A DNA stretch of 22,292 bases from JAICIG01 sp035532215 (lineage in GTDB: Bacteria > Planctomycetota > Planctomycetia > Pirellulales > JAICIG01). Both the position numbers and the translations under genes were made by a program. Under the pieces are notes generated by a model, which saw only the letters and a list, made by a program, of their open reading frames with translations, ran no database searches and was not told the origin of the DNA. Of the stretch, positions 1 through 8,242 are shown piece by piece. Each line of letters opens with the position of its first letter. The stretch's first letter is position 1. The stretch covers positions 1 to 22,292 of the forward strand of contig DATKRK010000289.1 of assembly GCA_035532215.1 (NCBI GenBank), given 5' to 3'.

Positions 1-157
1 GAAGTTGGCCGACATCTCGAAGTGTTCGATCGGGCATTCGGCGAGCGGCGGCAGTGGCGAAGAGTGCTGAAGCACTGCCCTGACCATCTGGTGCAGATCA
101 ATGACCGGACGAGGCAATGCCAGCTCCCTTCGTGAGGAAACTCCGCGCAGTCGGCGG
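1..157. other. Window-edge stretch, possible partial gene of unknown strand
   Basis: Two overlapping frames are open to the left window edge. The plus frame (1-135) reads through to a TGA at 133-135 and would be the last 44 codons of a gene converging on the 118-residue minus gene. A minus frame is open from before an ATG at 87-85 to the edge and could be the 5' end of the next minus-strand gene. Neither has a recognisable motif or a convincing ribosome binding site. Sequence to the left of the window would be needed to choose. I see no terminator or RNA gene here. Confidence 0.25.
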
Positions 158-514
158 CTACCTTGAAACCAATGCTTGGTCTTCGATCAATAGCCAGTCG
201 ATGTCGGAGCCTTGCCACGACAGCAGCCACGTCTTCTGCCGCCGTCGATTGTTGGTGTCGGATAATGCGTCAAGGTTCCCACTCCCTATTTCTTCTCCCT
301 TTGCACTCGAGACGGCGTTCGTATCCTGCAACAAGATCGGTCTGCCGATTTTGCGTATTGCAGGCGCTAGCTCATCGCTCGGGCATGGAAAATCTATAAC
401 GGAAGTGAGCAAGGGATCGCCATCGACGAACCACCAGCGATCTCGCTGGTCGTCGATCCACTGGGCGAGCACATCTGCCGCTATCGTGTAATGGGGCCTG
501 TCTTTCACGCTCAT
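158..514 (-). CDS. Hypothetical 118-residue protein downstream of ftsH
   Basis: I do not recognise this family. The start is well supported: a GGAGGG Shine-Dalgarno sits four bases before the ATG at 514-512, and the ftsH stop is only 17 nt upstream, so the gene is probably co-transcribed and perhaps translationally coupled with ftsH. The product is soluble, with no signal peptide or membrane segment. It is rich in Trp and Asp, with aromatic clusters near residues 19-30 (QWIDDQ, RWWFVDGD) and 96-108 (TWLLSW, DIDWLL) and one Cys at 44. The middle (residues 66-95) is polar and probably disordered. Base composition looks less GC-rich than neighbouring genes, which could mean a recent or lineage-specific gene. 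No function is inferred; position alone does not make it an FtsH adaptor. Confidence 0.6.
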   Translation of the reverse strand: MSVKDRPHYTIAADVLAQWIDDQRDRWWFVDGDPLLTSVIDFPCPSDELAPAIRKIGRPILLQDTNAVSSAKGEEIGSGNLDALSDTNNRRRQKTWLLSWQGSDIDWLLIEDQALVSR

Positions 515-531
515 TGTACCCTCCGAAACAT

Positions 532-2700
<2,169 letters not shown>

Positions 2701-2846
2701 GAAATTCTGTTTCGCCGATGTTTATCCGCCCAGCTCATCTGCCGCGACGGCTGGGGGATGATTGAACTTTGGAAAGCTGATTTGTCGCCGCGGTCAGGCG
2801 CAGCCCTGGTTCGAAAGCCTGTCTCGCTGAACGGCAGCCCTAACCA

Positions 2847-3137
2847 TCAGGCCGGGCCGATCAGCGACCGGGCGACCTGCTCGGCTTGATCTCGGTCCAG
2901 CGTCGTTCTGAAGTCGATCAGGTACAGCTCGCACGACCGGCACAGGTAGGACCGGAAGTACTCCGCCTTCGAGGGCAACAGGTTACGCAGGCCGGACTTC
3001 GCCAAGTCCTCGTCGAGAAAAGCGAACCGCTCCAGCTTTTCCGGCGCGACGAACGAGAGCCCGCTCGCCTTGACCGCAAAGCCGGCCTCCAGCGCGGCGC
3101 TACATCGCGGACACGTCTGTAGAGCGTTCTCACTCAC
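2847..3137 (-). CDS. Small zinc-ribbon protein (PF20097/DUF6487-like)
   Basis: A 96-residue protein with two CxxC knuckles, CPRC near the N-terminus and CRSC in the second half, separated by about 50 residues; this spacing and the core between them resemble the small zinc-ribbon proteins grouped as PF20097 (my recognition, not a search). The protein probably binds one structural zinc; no catalytic motif is seen and its role is unknown. An upstream TTG at 3158 also opens the frame, but I choose the GTG at 3137-3135 because GGAGGG lies six bases before it and the TTG has nothing comparable. A candidate promoter lies at 3190-3218. ftsH follows on the same strand after 146 nt, so the two may share a transcript. 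Confidence 0.75.
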   Translation of the reverse strand: MSENALQTCPRCSAALEAGFAVKASGLSFVAPEKLERFAFLDEDLAKSGLRNLLPSKAEYFRSYLCRSCELYLIDFRTTLDRDQAEQVARSLIGPA

Positions 3138-3189
3138 AGCACTCCCTCCGGGGGCCAAGCTTCCGAACAGTTTGCTTATTCACCTTTTC

Positions 3190-3218
3190 ATAGTATGCCT
3201 TAAGCATTATCGATACAA
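3190..3218 (-). promoter_or_regulatory. Candidate sigma70-type promoter for the zinc-ribbon/ftsH unit
   Basis: Read on the minus strand, TTGTAT (3218-3213) and TACTAT (3195-3190) are separated by 17 nt. Each matches four of six positions of the -35 and -10 consensus. They lie in a conspicuously AT-rich patch about 50 nt before the GTG start at 3137. Planctomycete promoter consensus is poorly defined, so this is a plausible site rather than a demonstrated one. Confidence 0.4.
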
Positions 3219-3409
3219 CGGCTGGTTTGCGGGTCGCGCGAGCGGGCGAATCTGGGTTGTCGGCGGCCGCCTGAGAGGCTTAAAATGCCAGACGCCGAGC
3301 CGAACTCCAATGGCGGAGCGAGATTGCCGCAAATTGGCCCCCGATGGCGGGCCCGCATCATTGGCACATTGCGCGCAGCCCGCGCTTTCTGTTTTCCCCG
3401 CAGGCGTTT

Positions 3410-4573
3410 ATGCCCTCTTGCACTAGAAAAGTCGCCGTATTGGGCTCGACCGGCAGCATCGGCAAAAGCACGTTGGACGTGATCGCCGCCTCGGGCGGGC
3501 GCTTGCAAGCGGCGGTGCTGTCGGCGCATTCGAATTTGGAGTCGCTGGCGGCGCAAGCCTTGCAGGTCTGCCCTCGTTGGGTGGTCGCGACCGACGCTAG
3601 GGCGGCGGCCGAGTATCCTTGGCCGCGATTTCCCTCGGGCGTAGAATTGCTCACCGGACAGGAAGGCATCGAGCAAGCCGTTGCCGAGCCCGAGATCGAC
3701 GTCGTCGTGGCGGCGATCGTGGGCAGTGCCGGCTTGCGCGGGGCCTGGGCCGCCTTGGAGGCCGGCAAGACGCTGGCCCTGGCCAACAAAGAAACGTTGG
3801 TCATGGCCGGACCGCTGGTGATGGATTTGTCGCGCCGGCGAGGCGCGCCCATCTTGCCCGTCGACAGCGAACACTGCGCCGTTTTCCAAGCCTTGCAGGC
3901 CGGCCGTCGCCAGGACGTGCGGCGGATCGTGCTGACGGCCAGCGGAGGGCCGTTCCGCAAATACACGGCCGAAGAAATGCAGAACGTGACGGTGGCCGAC
4001 GCTCTGAAGCATCCCACCTGGGCGATGGGAAAGAAGATCACCGTCGATTCGGCCACGATGATGAACAAGGCGCTCGAGATTATCGAAGCGCGGTGGTTGT
4101 TTGACTTGGAGGCGGACCAAATCGGCGTCGTCGTTCACCCGCAGTCGGTCGTGCATTCGATGGTCGAATTCGTCGACGGCTCGGTGATCGCGCAAATGAG
4201 CCCGCCCGACATGAAGCTGCCGATTCAATACGCCCTGACTTACCCCGAGCGGCAAGCAGGCATCGCCGCCAAATTCGATTGGACGCGGGCTTGCCAGTTG
4301 GAATTCGAACCGGCCGATTTCGAACGTTTCCCCGCGCTTTCGCTGGGGCTCGAGGCGGCCCGAGCGGGCGGCACGACAGGAGCTGTGTTGAACGCGGCCA
4401 ACGAGGCGGCCGTGGCGGGCTTCCTGGCCGGAGAACTGAAATTCACCGAGATCGTGCCGGCGTGCCGCGACGTTCTCGATCATCATCATTTTGACCCTCG
4501 CCCATCGTTGGAGCAGTTGATCGAACTGGACGACTGGGCACGTCGGGAGGTTTTACGTTGGGTTTGCACCTGA
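3410..4573 (+). CDS. dxr: 1-deoxy-D-xylulose 5-phosphate reductoisomerase
   Basis: Converts 1-deoxy-D-xylulose 5-phosphate to 2-C-methyl-D-erythritol 4-phosphate with NADPH and a divalent metal, the committed step of the MEP isoprenoid pathway, in the cytoplasm. The 387 residues are of normal length. Visible are the dinucleotide-binding GSTGSIGKS (12-20), LANKETLVMAG (124-134), the metal ligands in VDSEH (Asp152, Glu154) and in MNKALEIIE (Glu223), the substrate loop around HPTWAMGKK (201-209) and the conserved VVHPQSVVHSMVEF stretch (241-254). The frame is open further upstream to 3344, but the ATG at 3410 puts the nucleotide-binding strand at the usual distance from the N-terminus. Upstream is a 272-nt divergent gap to the zinc-ribbon gene. 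The 3' end overlaps rseP by 16 nt, a dxr-rseP pairing common in bacteria. Confidence 0.97.
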   Translation: MPSCTRKVAVLGSTGSIGKSTLDVIAASGGRLQAAVLSAHSNLESLAAQALQVCPRWVVATDARAAAEYPWPRFPSGVELLTGQEGIEQAVAEPEIDVVVAAIVGSAGLRGAWAALEAGKTLALANKETLVMAGPLVMDLSRRRGAPILPVDSEHCAVFQALQAGRRQDVRRIVLTASGGPFRKYTAEEMQNVTVADALKHPTWAMGKKITVDSATMMNKALEIIEARWLFDLEADQIGVVVHPQSVVHSMVEFVDGSVIAQMSPPDMKLPIQYALTYPERQAGIAAKFDWTRACQLEFEPADFERFPALSLGLEAARAGGTTGAVLNAANEAAVAGFLAGELKFTEIVPACRDVLDHHHFDPRPSLEQLIELDDWARREVLRWVCT

Positions 4574-6630
4574 TCGGTTTTTCGCTCTTGAATCCGGCCG
4601 ACTTGCTGATCGCGCTCGAAGTGGCGCTGGGCATCGGCGCGGTGATTTTCGTACACGAGTTGGGGCACTTCGCCGTCGCCAAGTGGTGCGGCGTGAAGTG
4701 CGAGAAGTTCTATCTCGGCTTCGACATCGGCGGCTGGAAGCTGTGTAAGTTCCGCTGGGGCGAAACGGAATACGGCATCGGCATTCTGCCCTTGGGCGGC
4801 TATGTCAAGATGCTCGGTCAGGAGGATAACCCGGCCCGCATGGCCGAGGAAATGGAACGCGCCAAGCTGGCCCAAGCCGAAGGCGAACCCCTTCTCCCGC
4901 CGGGAGAGGGTCGGGGTGAAGGCTCGCCGCTTTACGATCCGCGCAGTTTCCTCGCCAAGACCGTGCCGCAGCGGATGGCGATCATCTCGGCCGGCGTGAT
5001 CATGAACATCATCTTCGCCTTCGTCGTCTCGACGATTTGCTACAGCCTGCTCGGCGTGGAGCAGGTCGCGTGCGTGGTCGGCCATGTGATGCCGGGCGAG
5101 GCGGCCTGGAAAGCGGGTTTGCAAACCGGCGACAAGATCGTCGAGATCGGCGACAAGCAGAACCCGATGTTTCGCGATCTGCAGCGCGGCATCCATCTGG
5201 GCGACGACCTGGACAAGGGAGTGAAGGTCGTCGTCGATCGGCCGGGCGTCGATGAGCGGCTCGAGTTGAAGGTCTACCCAATAGGCCGCGGCGCCGGGCG
5301 GCTGGCCCCGATCATTGGCATCGGCAACGGCAGCGAACGCGAGCTGTTTACTCCGCCGGTGAAGCCATACTCGCGGCTGGCCCGTCTCAAAGACGGCTTC
5401 AAGCCGGGAGACGAAGTGATCGCGGTCGACGGCAAGCCGGTCGAAAACAATTTGGAAGTGGAACAGACGCTGTACGCTCACCCTGGCGCCACGTCCGTCA
5501 CGGTGCAGCACAAGATCAACGACGACGAAACGAAGATTTTCAACATCGACATCCCGGCGATCCCCATGCAGCGGCTGGGGCTGGTAATGAAGTTCGGTGA
5601 AATCACCGCCGTACAAGACGATTCTCCGGCCAAGGCGGCGGGCATTCAAGCGGGCGACCGGTTGGTGAAGATCGACGGCCGCGAAGTCGAAGGCGACGAG
5701 CCGCTCGATCCCATGACCTTGCCCAAGCAGTTGGCCGAGCGGGCCGGCGAGACCGTGCAATTGACCTTGCTGCGCAACGGCAAGACGATCGAAACCTCGG
5801 CCGTGCTGCGGGCTCAAACGCTGAGCGAATTCCCGACGACCGAGGACGCTCCGGTCCCCGTTCCGGCTTTGGGTCTGGCTTACGCCGTCGAGAATCAGGT
5901 GGCCGCCGTCGAGCCGGGCAGTCCGGCCGCTGCGCAAAAGATCAAGCCGGGCGACGAATTGGTCAAGGCGGTCGTGCTGCCGCCGGAAGATGCCAAGGAA
6001 AAGTACCATCTCAAACGCGAGCCCGAACCGGCCGATCTCGAGTTCGGCCCAAAGAAGCACAATTTCCCGCTGTTCTTCACGCTGCTGCAAGAGTTTCCGC
6101 CCGAGTGCAAGGTGGAGTTGACGCTCAAAGACGAGCGCAAGGTCACGCTGGCGCCCGAGCCCGTCTCCGATTGGCTCAATCCCGATCGCGGGTTTCTGTT
6201 CAAGCCCGTCTTGGTGGTCCAGAAAGCCACGTCGGTGGGAGAAGCCGTCAGTCTGGGCGCCGCGGAAACGCGCGACTCGCTGTCGCTGGTCTATCGTTTC
6301 CTGCGCAAAATTCTTTCCGGGCAGGTTTCGGCCAAGGGGATGGGCGGCCCGTTGACGATCGCCGAGCAGGCCGGCCGCTCGGCTTCCGACGGCCTGTCGC
6401 CGTTTCTGATGTTCCTGGGCATGTTGAGCGCGAACCTGGCGGTGATCAACTTCCTGCCGATTCCGCTGCTCGACGGCGGGCACATGATGTTCCTGGCCTG
6501 GGAGGGCATCCGCGGCAAGCCCGCCAGCGAACAGGTAATGACATGGTGCCAGTTCATCGGGCTGTTCCTCCTGGCCAGCCTGATGCTGTTCGTGATGCTG
6601 CTCGACGTGGGCGTGATCTCGCGCAGTTGA
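4558..6630 (+). CDS. rseP: RIP metalloprotease RseP (site-2 protease, M50)
   Basis: Intramembrane zinc protease that cleaves membrane-embedded substrates such as anti-sigma factors or leftover signal peptides. The 690 residues are long for RseP (about 450 in E. coli), mainly from expanded PDZ-like regions. HELGH (33-37) lies in the first membrane segment; the second zinc site is in NFLPIPLLDGGH (631-642, Asp639). PDZ-like repeats run from about 165 to 470 (for example LQTGDKIVEIGDK, FKPGDEVIAVDGK, IQAGDRLVKIDG and IKPGDELVK). The usual GPxxN motif reads SAGVIMN. Membrane segments are near 20-38, 143-163, 615-634 and 661-682. The start is TTG at 4558-4560, supported by GGGAGG seven bases upstream inside the dxr 3' end, giving a 16-nt overlap and probable coupling. 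Residues about 109-122 are encoded by an inserted palindromic repeat. No cognate anti-sigma factor is visible in the window. Confidence 0.95.
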   Translation: MGLHLIGFSLLNPADLLIALEVALGIGAVIFVHELGHFAVAKWCGVKCEKFYLGFDIGGWKLCKFRWGETEYGIGILPLGGYVKMLGQEDNPARMAEEMERAKLAQAEGEPLLPPGEGRGEGSPLYDPRSFLAKTVPQRMAIISAGVIMNIIFAFVVSTICYSLLGVEQVACVVGHVMPGEAAWKAGLQTGDKIVEIGDKQNPMFRDLQRGIHLGDDLDKGVKVVVDRPGVDERLELKVYPIGRGAGRLAPIIGIGNGSERELFTPPVKPYSRLARLKDGFKPGDEVIAVDGKPVENNLEVEQTLYAHPGATSVTVQHKINDDETKIFNIDIPAIPMQRLGLVMKFGEITAVQDDSPAKAAGIQAGDRLVKIDGREVEGDEPLDPMTLPKQLAERAGETVQLTLLRNGKTIETSAVLRAQTLSEFPTTEDAPVPVPALGLAYAVENQVAAVEPGSPAAAQKIKPGDELVKAVVLPPEDAKEKYHLKREPEPADLEFGPKKHNFPLFFTLLQEFPPECKVELTLKDERKVTLAPEPVSDWLNPDRGFLFKPVLVVQKATSVGEAVSLGAAETRDSLSLVYRFLRKILSGQVSAKGMGGPLTIAEQAGRSASDGLSPFLMFLGMLSANLAVINFLPIPLLDGGHMMFLAWEGIRGKPASEQVMTWCQFIGLFLLASLMLFVMLLDVGVISRS
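4888..4922 (+). repeat. Dispersed palindromic repeat translated in frame inside rseP
   Basis: The stretch has a perfect 7-bp stem, TCTCCCG at 4893-4899 and CGGGAGA at 4901-4907, extendable outward with one wobble, followed by a G-rich tail with the pattern GGGTCGGGGTGAAGG. It encodes PLLPPGEGRGEGS, a peptide I recognise as the translation of a very common interspersed repeat in planctomycete genomes. It falls in a polar cytosolic loop between the first zinc-site helix region and the following DPRSF segment, so the frame and probably the fold are kept. Confidence 0.7.
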
Positions 6631-6646
6631 GCGCAGCCGCGCCAAC

Positions 6647-6748
6647 GATTGCAACTTTAGCCGCGTAGCGGCGAGAGGCTGTAGCCAGGGGCGCGAGCCC
6701 CTGGAACTGGCGTGCGATTTCTCCGTCGTTCAGCCCCGTCAGGGGCGA
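6647..6748. repeat. Left inverted REP cluster of the transposase unit
   Basis: Three small hairpins in series: GCCGC-GTA-GCGGC (6660-6672); an 8-bp stem CCAGGGGC/GCCCCTGG with loop GCGA (6685-6704) directly preceded by GTAG or GTAGC at 6681; and AGCCCC-GTCA-GGGGC (6732-6746). The GTAG tetranucleotide before a GC-rich hairpin is the documented hallmark of REPs mobilised by REP-associated tyrosine transposases. The hairpins could also stop transcription leaving rseP. Confidence 0.7.
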
Positions 6749-6764
6749 CATGGCCCCGCGTGCA

Positions 6765-7217
6765 TCAACGCCAAAGATACCGTGGATCGTATGCGACTCC
6801 ATGCCGCTGGAGCAATGCGACGAACTCTTCTTGAAACGACAGCCCGCGGTGGTGTTCGACTTGGTTCCGAATATATCGACCAACTGCCGGGGCGTTCGAT
6901 TCGCTGACGCTAAACGCCGCATAGCCTGTCTGCCAAGCGAACGCGCCGCGAGAAAATGCGCTTTCATTGGCCCACTTCGACGAGTTCGCCTTGACGAGCC
7001 GAAGCATGTCGGCGATTGCCGCGCTGGCCGGCAATTTCATAAGCAAGTGTACATGGTCCGCCGTCCCGCCCGCTTGGATCAGCGTTCCGCGTTCGTTCCG
7101 AACGACGCCGCCGACGTATGCGTAAAGCTCGTCCCGCCAGTTATCACGGATCAGCGGTTCGCGGCCCTTCGTGCTGAACACGACATGGTACAAAAGATTG
7201 GTAAACGTGTTGGCCAT
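6765..7217 (-). CDS. tnpA: HUH/Y1 transposase (IS200/RAYT-like)
   Basis: A 150-residue single-domain transposase of the Y1 HUH family, which cuts and rejoins single-stranded DNA at hairpin ends through a covalent 5'-phosphotyrosine. The N-terminus LLYHVVFSTKGR (8-19) is typical of the family; the HUH motif is HVH at 55-57 in DHVHLLMKLP; the catalytic tyrosine is most likely Tyr115 in VGRYIRNQVEHH. All catalytic residues appear intact. The length fits IS200-type TnpA, and it lacks the C-terminal extension of many RAYTs, yet its surroundings are RAYT-like. The ATG at 7217 has AGGAG nine bases upstream. There is no tnpB and no accessory gene. It lies opposite to rseP and the HAD gene. Confidence 0.92.
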   Translation of the reverse strand: MANTFTNLLYHVVFSTKGREPLIRDNWRDELYAYVGGVVRNERGTLIQAGGTADHVHLLMKLPASAAIADMLRLVKANSSKWANESAFSRGAFAWQTGYAAFSVSESNAPAVGRYIRNQVEHHRGLSFQEEFVALLQRHGVAYDPRYLWR

Positions 7218-7302
7218 TCGTTCGCGCTCCTATTTCCCAATTGAATATCGCTGCCATGAATGTATCCCCCGCCGCCCAATTGCAGCCAGCCGCGCTCCGT
7301 TC

Positions 7303-7401
7303 CGCCCCTGCCGGGGCTAACGACGATATTCGTTTTAAGCAATCCAGGGGCTGGCGCCCCTGGCTACAGCCTTTCGCCGCTACGCGGCTGAGATTGCAAT
7401 C
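7303..7401. repeat. Right inverted REP cluster of the transposase unit
   Basis: Mirror image of the left cluster. Reading the complement from 7401 inward gives gattgcaa, the GCCGC/GCGGC hairpin, a GTAG followed by the CCAGGGGC/GCCCCTGG hairpin (7344-7363, loop GCCA), then the second palindrome AGCCCC-GGCA-GGGGC (7303-7317). Spacing between blocks is almost the same as on the left, so the whole cluster was duplicated in inverted orientation rather than its hairpins arising separately. Confidence 0.7.
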
Positions 7402-7436
7402 CGAGCGCGGCGCAATCCGAGCGCAGCGTTGAATCG

Positions 7437-8141
7437 ATGAAGCCGGTCCTCACTGTCGATGCCGTATTGTTCGATGCCGTCGGCACGCTGATCGAGCCCG
7501 ACCCGCCAGTGGCGTCGGCTTACGAAGCGGCCGGGCGGCGATATGGCTCGGCGCTTTCGCGCGAAGAAGTCCTGCGCCGCTTCCGGGCGGCCTTCGCCCG
7601 GCAAGAGCGCCTGGACGAAACCGAGCTCATGGGCCGCACCGACGAACCGCGCGAGCGGCGCCGCTGGCAAGCAATCGTCGGCGAAGTGTTCGACGACGTC
7701 GCCGACTCGGACGGCTTGTTCGACGATCTTTGGCGGCACTTCGCATCAAGCGCCCATTGGCGGCTTTGCGCAGGGGCCGCCGATTGCTGGCGAACGCTGG
7801 CGGAGCGAGGTCTTACCCTGGGCATCGCTTCGAATTTCGACGCCCGGCTGGAAGCGGTTTGCCAAGGGCTCGCGCCGCTCGACCAGTGCCGTTTCCTGTT
7901 TATTTCCTCGCGACTCGTCGGCGTTCGCAAGCCGCACCCGGCCTTCTTTGCGGCGATCGCCGAACGGCTGAACTTGCCGCCCTCGCGCATCTTGCTGGCC
8001 GGGGACGATCTCGACAACGATTACCGGGCCGCCGAAGCCGCCGGCTGGCAGAGCGTGTTGATCGACCCGGCCGGCCGTCACGCCGTCGAACGCCGCATTA
8101 CTTCGCTGGCCGAATTGCCAGCGTTCGTGCGATGCTCGTGA
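7437..8141 (+). CDS. HAD-superfamily hydrolase (subfamily IA)
   Basis: A 234-residue haloacid-dehalogenase-like protein; most relatives are phosphatases acting on small phosphate esters. Motif I is LFDAVGTL with the nucleophile Asp13; motif II Ser132 in GIASNFD; motif III Lys165 in GVRKPHP; motif IV GDDLDND (Asp190, Asp191). A helical cap at about 20-115 fits the C1 cap. The acid/base Asp normally two residues after the nucleophile is Val15. A non-acidic residue is also found there in L-2-haloacid dehalogenases and in HDHD3-like proteins, so substrate and even phosphatase activity are uncertain. The ATG at 7437 lacks a clear Shine-Dalgarno and follows the right REP cluster by 35 nt. It converges on addA; a long hairpin separates the two. 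Confidence 0.85.
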   Translation: MKPVLTVDAVLFDAVGTLIEPDPPVASAYEAAGRRYGSALSREEVLRRFRAAFARQERLDETELMGRTDEPRERRRWQAIVGEVFDDVADSDGLFDDLWRHFASSAHWRLCAGAADCWRTLAERGLTLGIASNFDARLEAVCQGLAPLDQCRFLFISSRLVGVRKPHPAFFAAIAERLNLPPSRILLAGDDLDNDYRAAEAAGWQSVLIDPAGRHAVERRITSLAELPAFVRCS

Positions 8142-8184
8142 TCGACGTATTGCACCGTTCCAAGCCGAACCATTATGGCATGCT

Positions 8185-8242
8185 GTAGCCGCTGAGCGAG
8201 GCGCGGCCGCACGCGCGCGTGTGGGGCTGCGCCTCACGCTAC
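8185..8242. repeat. GTAG...CTAC palindrome between convergent HAD and addA genes
   Basis: The sequence starts with GTAG (8185-8188) and ends with CTAC (8239-8242). Between them lies a long imperfect stem: GAGGCGC (8198-8204) pairs with GCGCCTC (8229-8235), and pairing continues inward with two wobbles and one mismatch to a four-base loop at 8215-8218. It has the same GTAG-plus-hairpin plan as the repeats at the transposase and in addA. It may act as a two-way transcription stop between convergent genes, though there is no T tract. The addA stop codon (8241-8239) lies in the CTAC end. Confidence 0.65.

Larger units (their letters stand above)
6647..7401. mobile_element. IS200/RAYT-type element with REP-like inverted flanks
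   Basis: The transposase gene at 6765-7217 is bracketed by long imperfect inverted repeats. The core left arm, 6659-6704, matches the reverse complement of 7344-7389 at 44 of 46 positions. The similarity continues outward to a shared gattgcaa (6647-6654 and the complement of 7394-7401) and inward to a second palindrome (6724-6748 and 7303-7325). Classic IS200 ends are short subterminal hairpins, not long inverted repeats, so this resembles a transposase lodged between inverted REP clusters, as in RAYT loci of other bacteria. The unit lies in the gap between rseP and the HAD gene and disrupts neither. Confidence 0.75.

Noticed and set aside
4888..4922. The hairpin in rseP as an intrinsic terminator
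   Set aside because: It is followed by G-rich sequence rather than a T tract and lies deep inside an intact gene.
3200..6654. Long antisense open frames over dxr (3200-4489) and rseP (4486-6654)
   Set aside because: Both are Arg/Asp/His/Gln-rich shadows of genes with complete catalytic motifs; no start signal or family resemblance.
7241..7432. 63-codon plus frame across the right REP cluster
   Set aside because: It translates the palindromes themselves and has no independent support.
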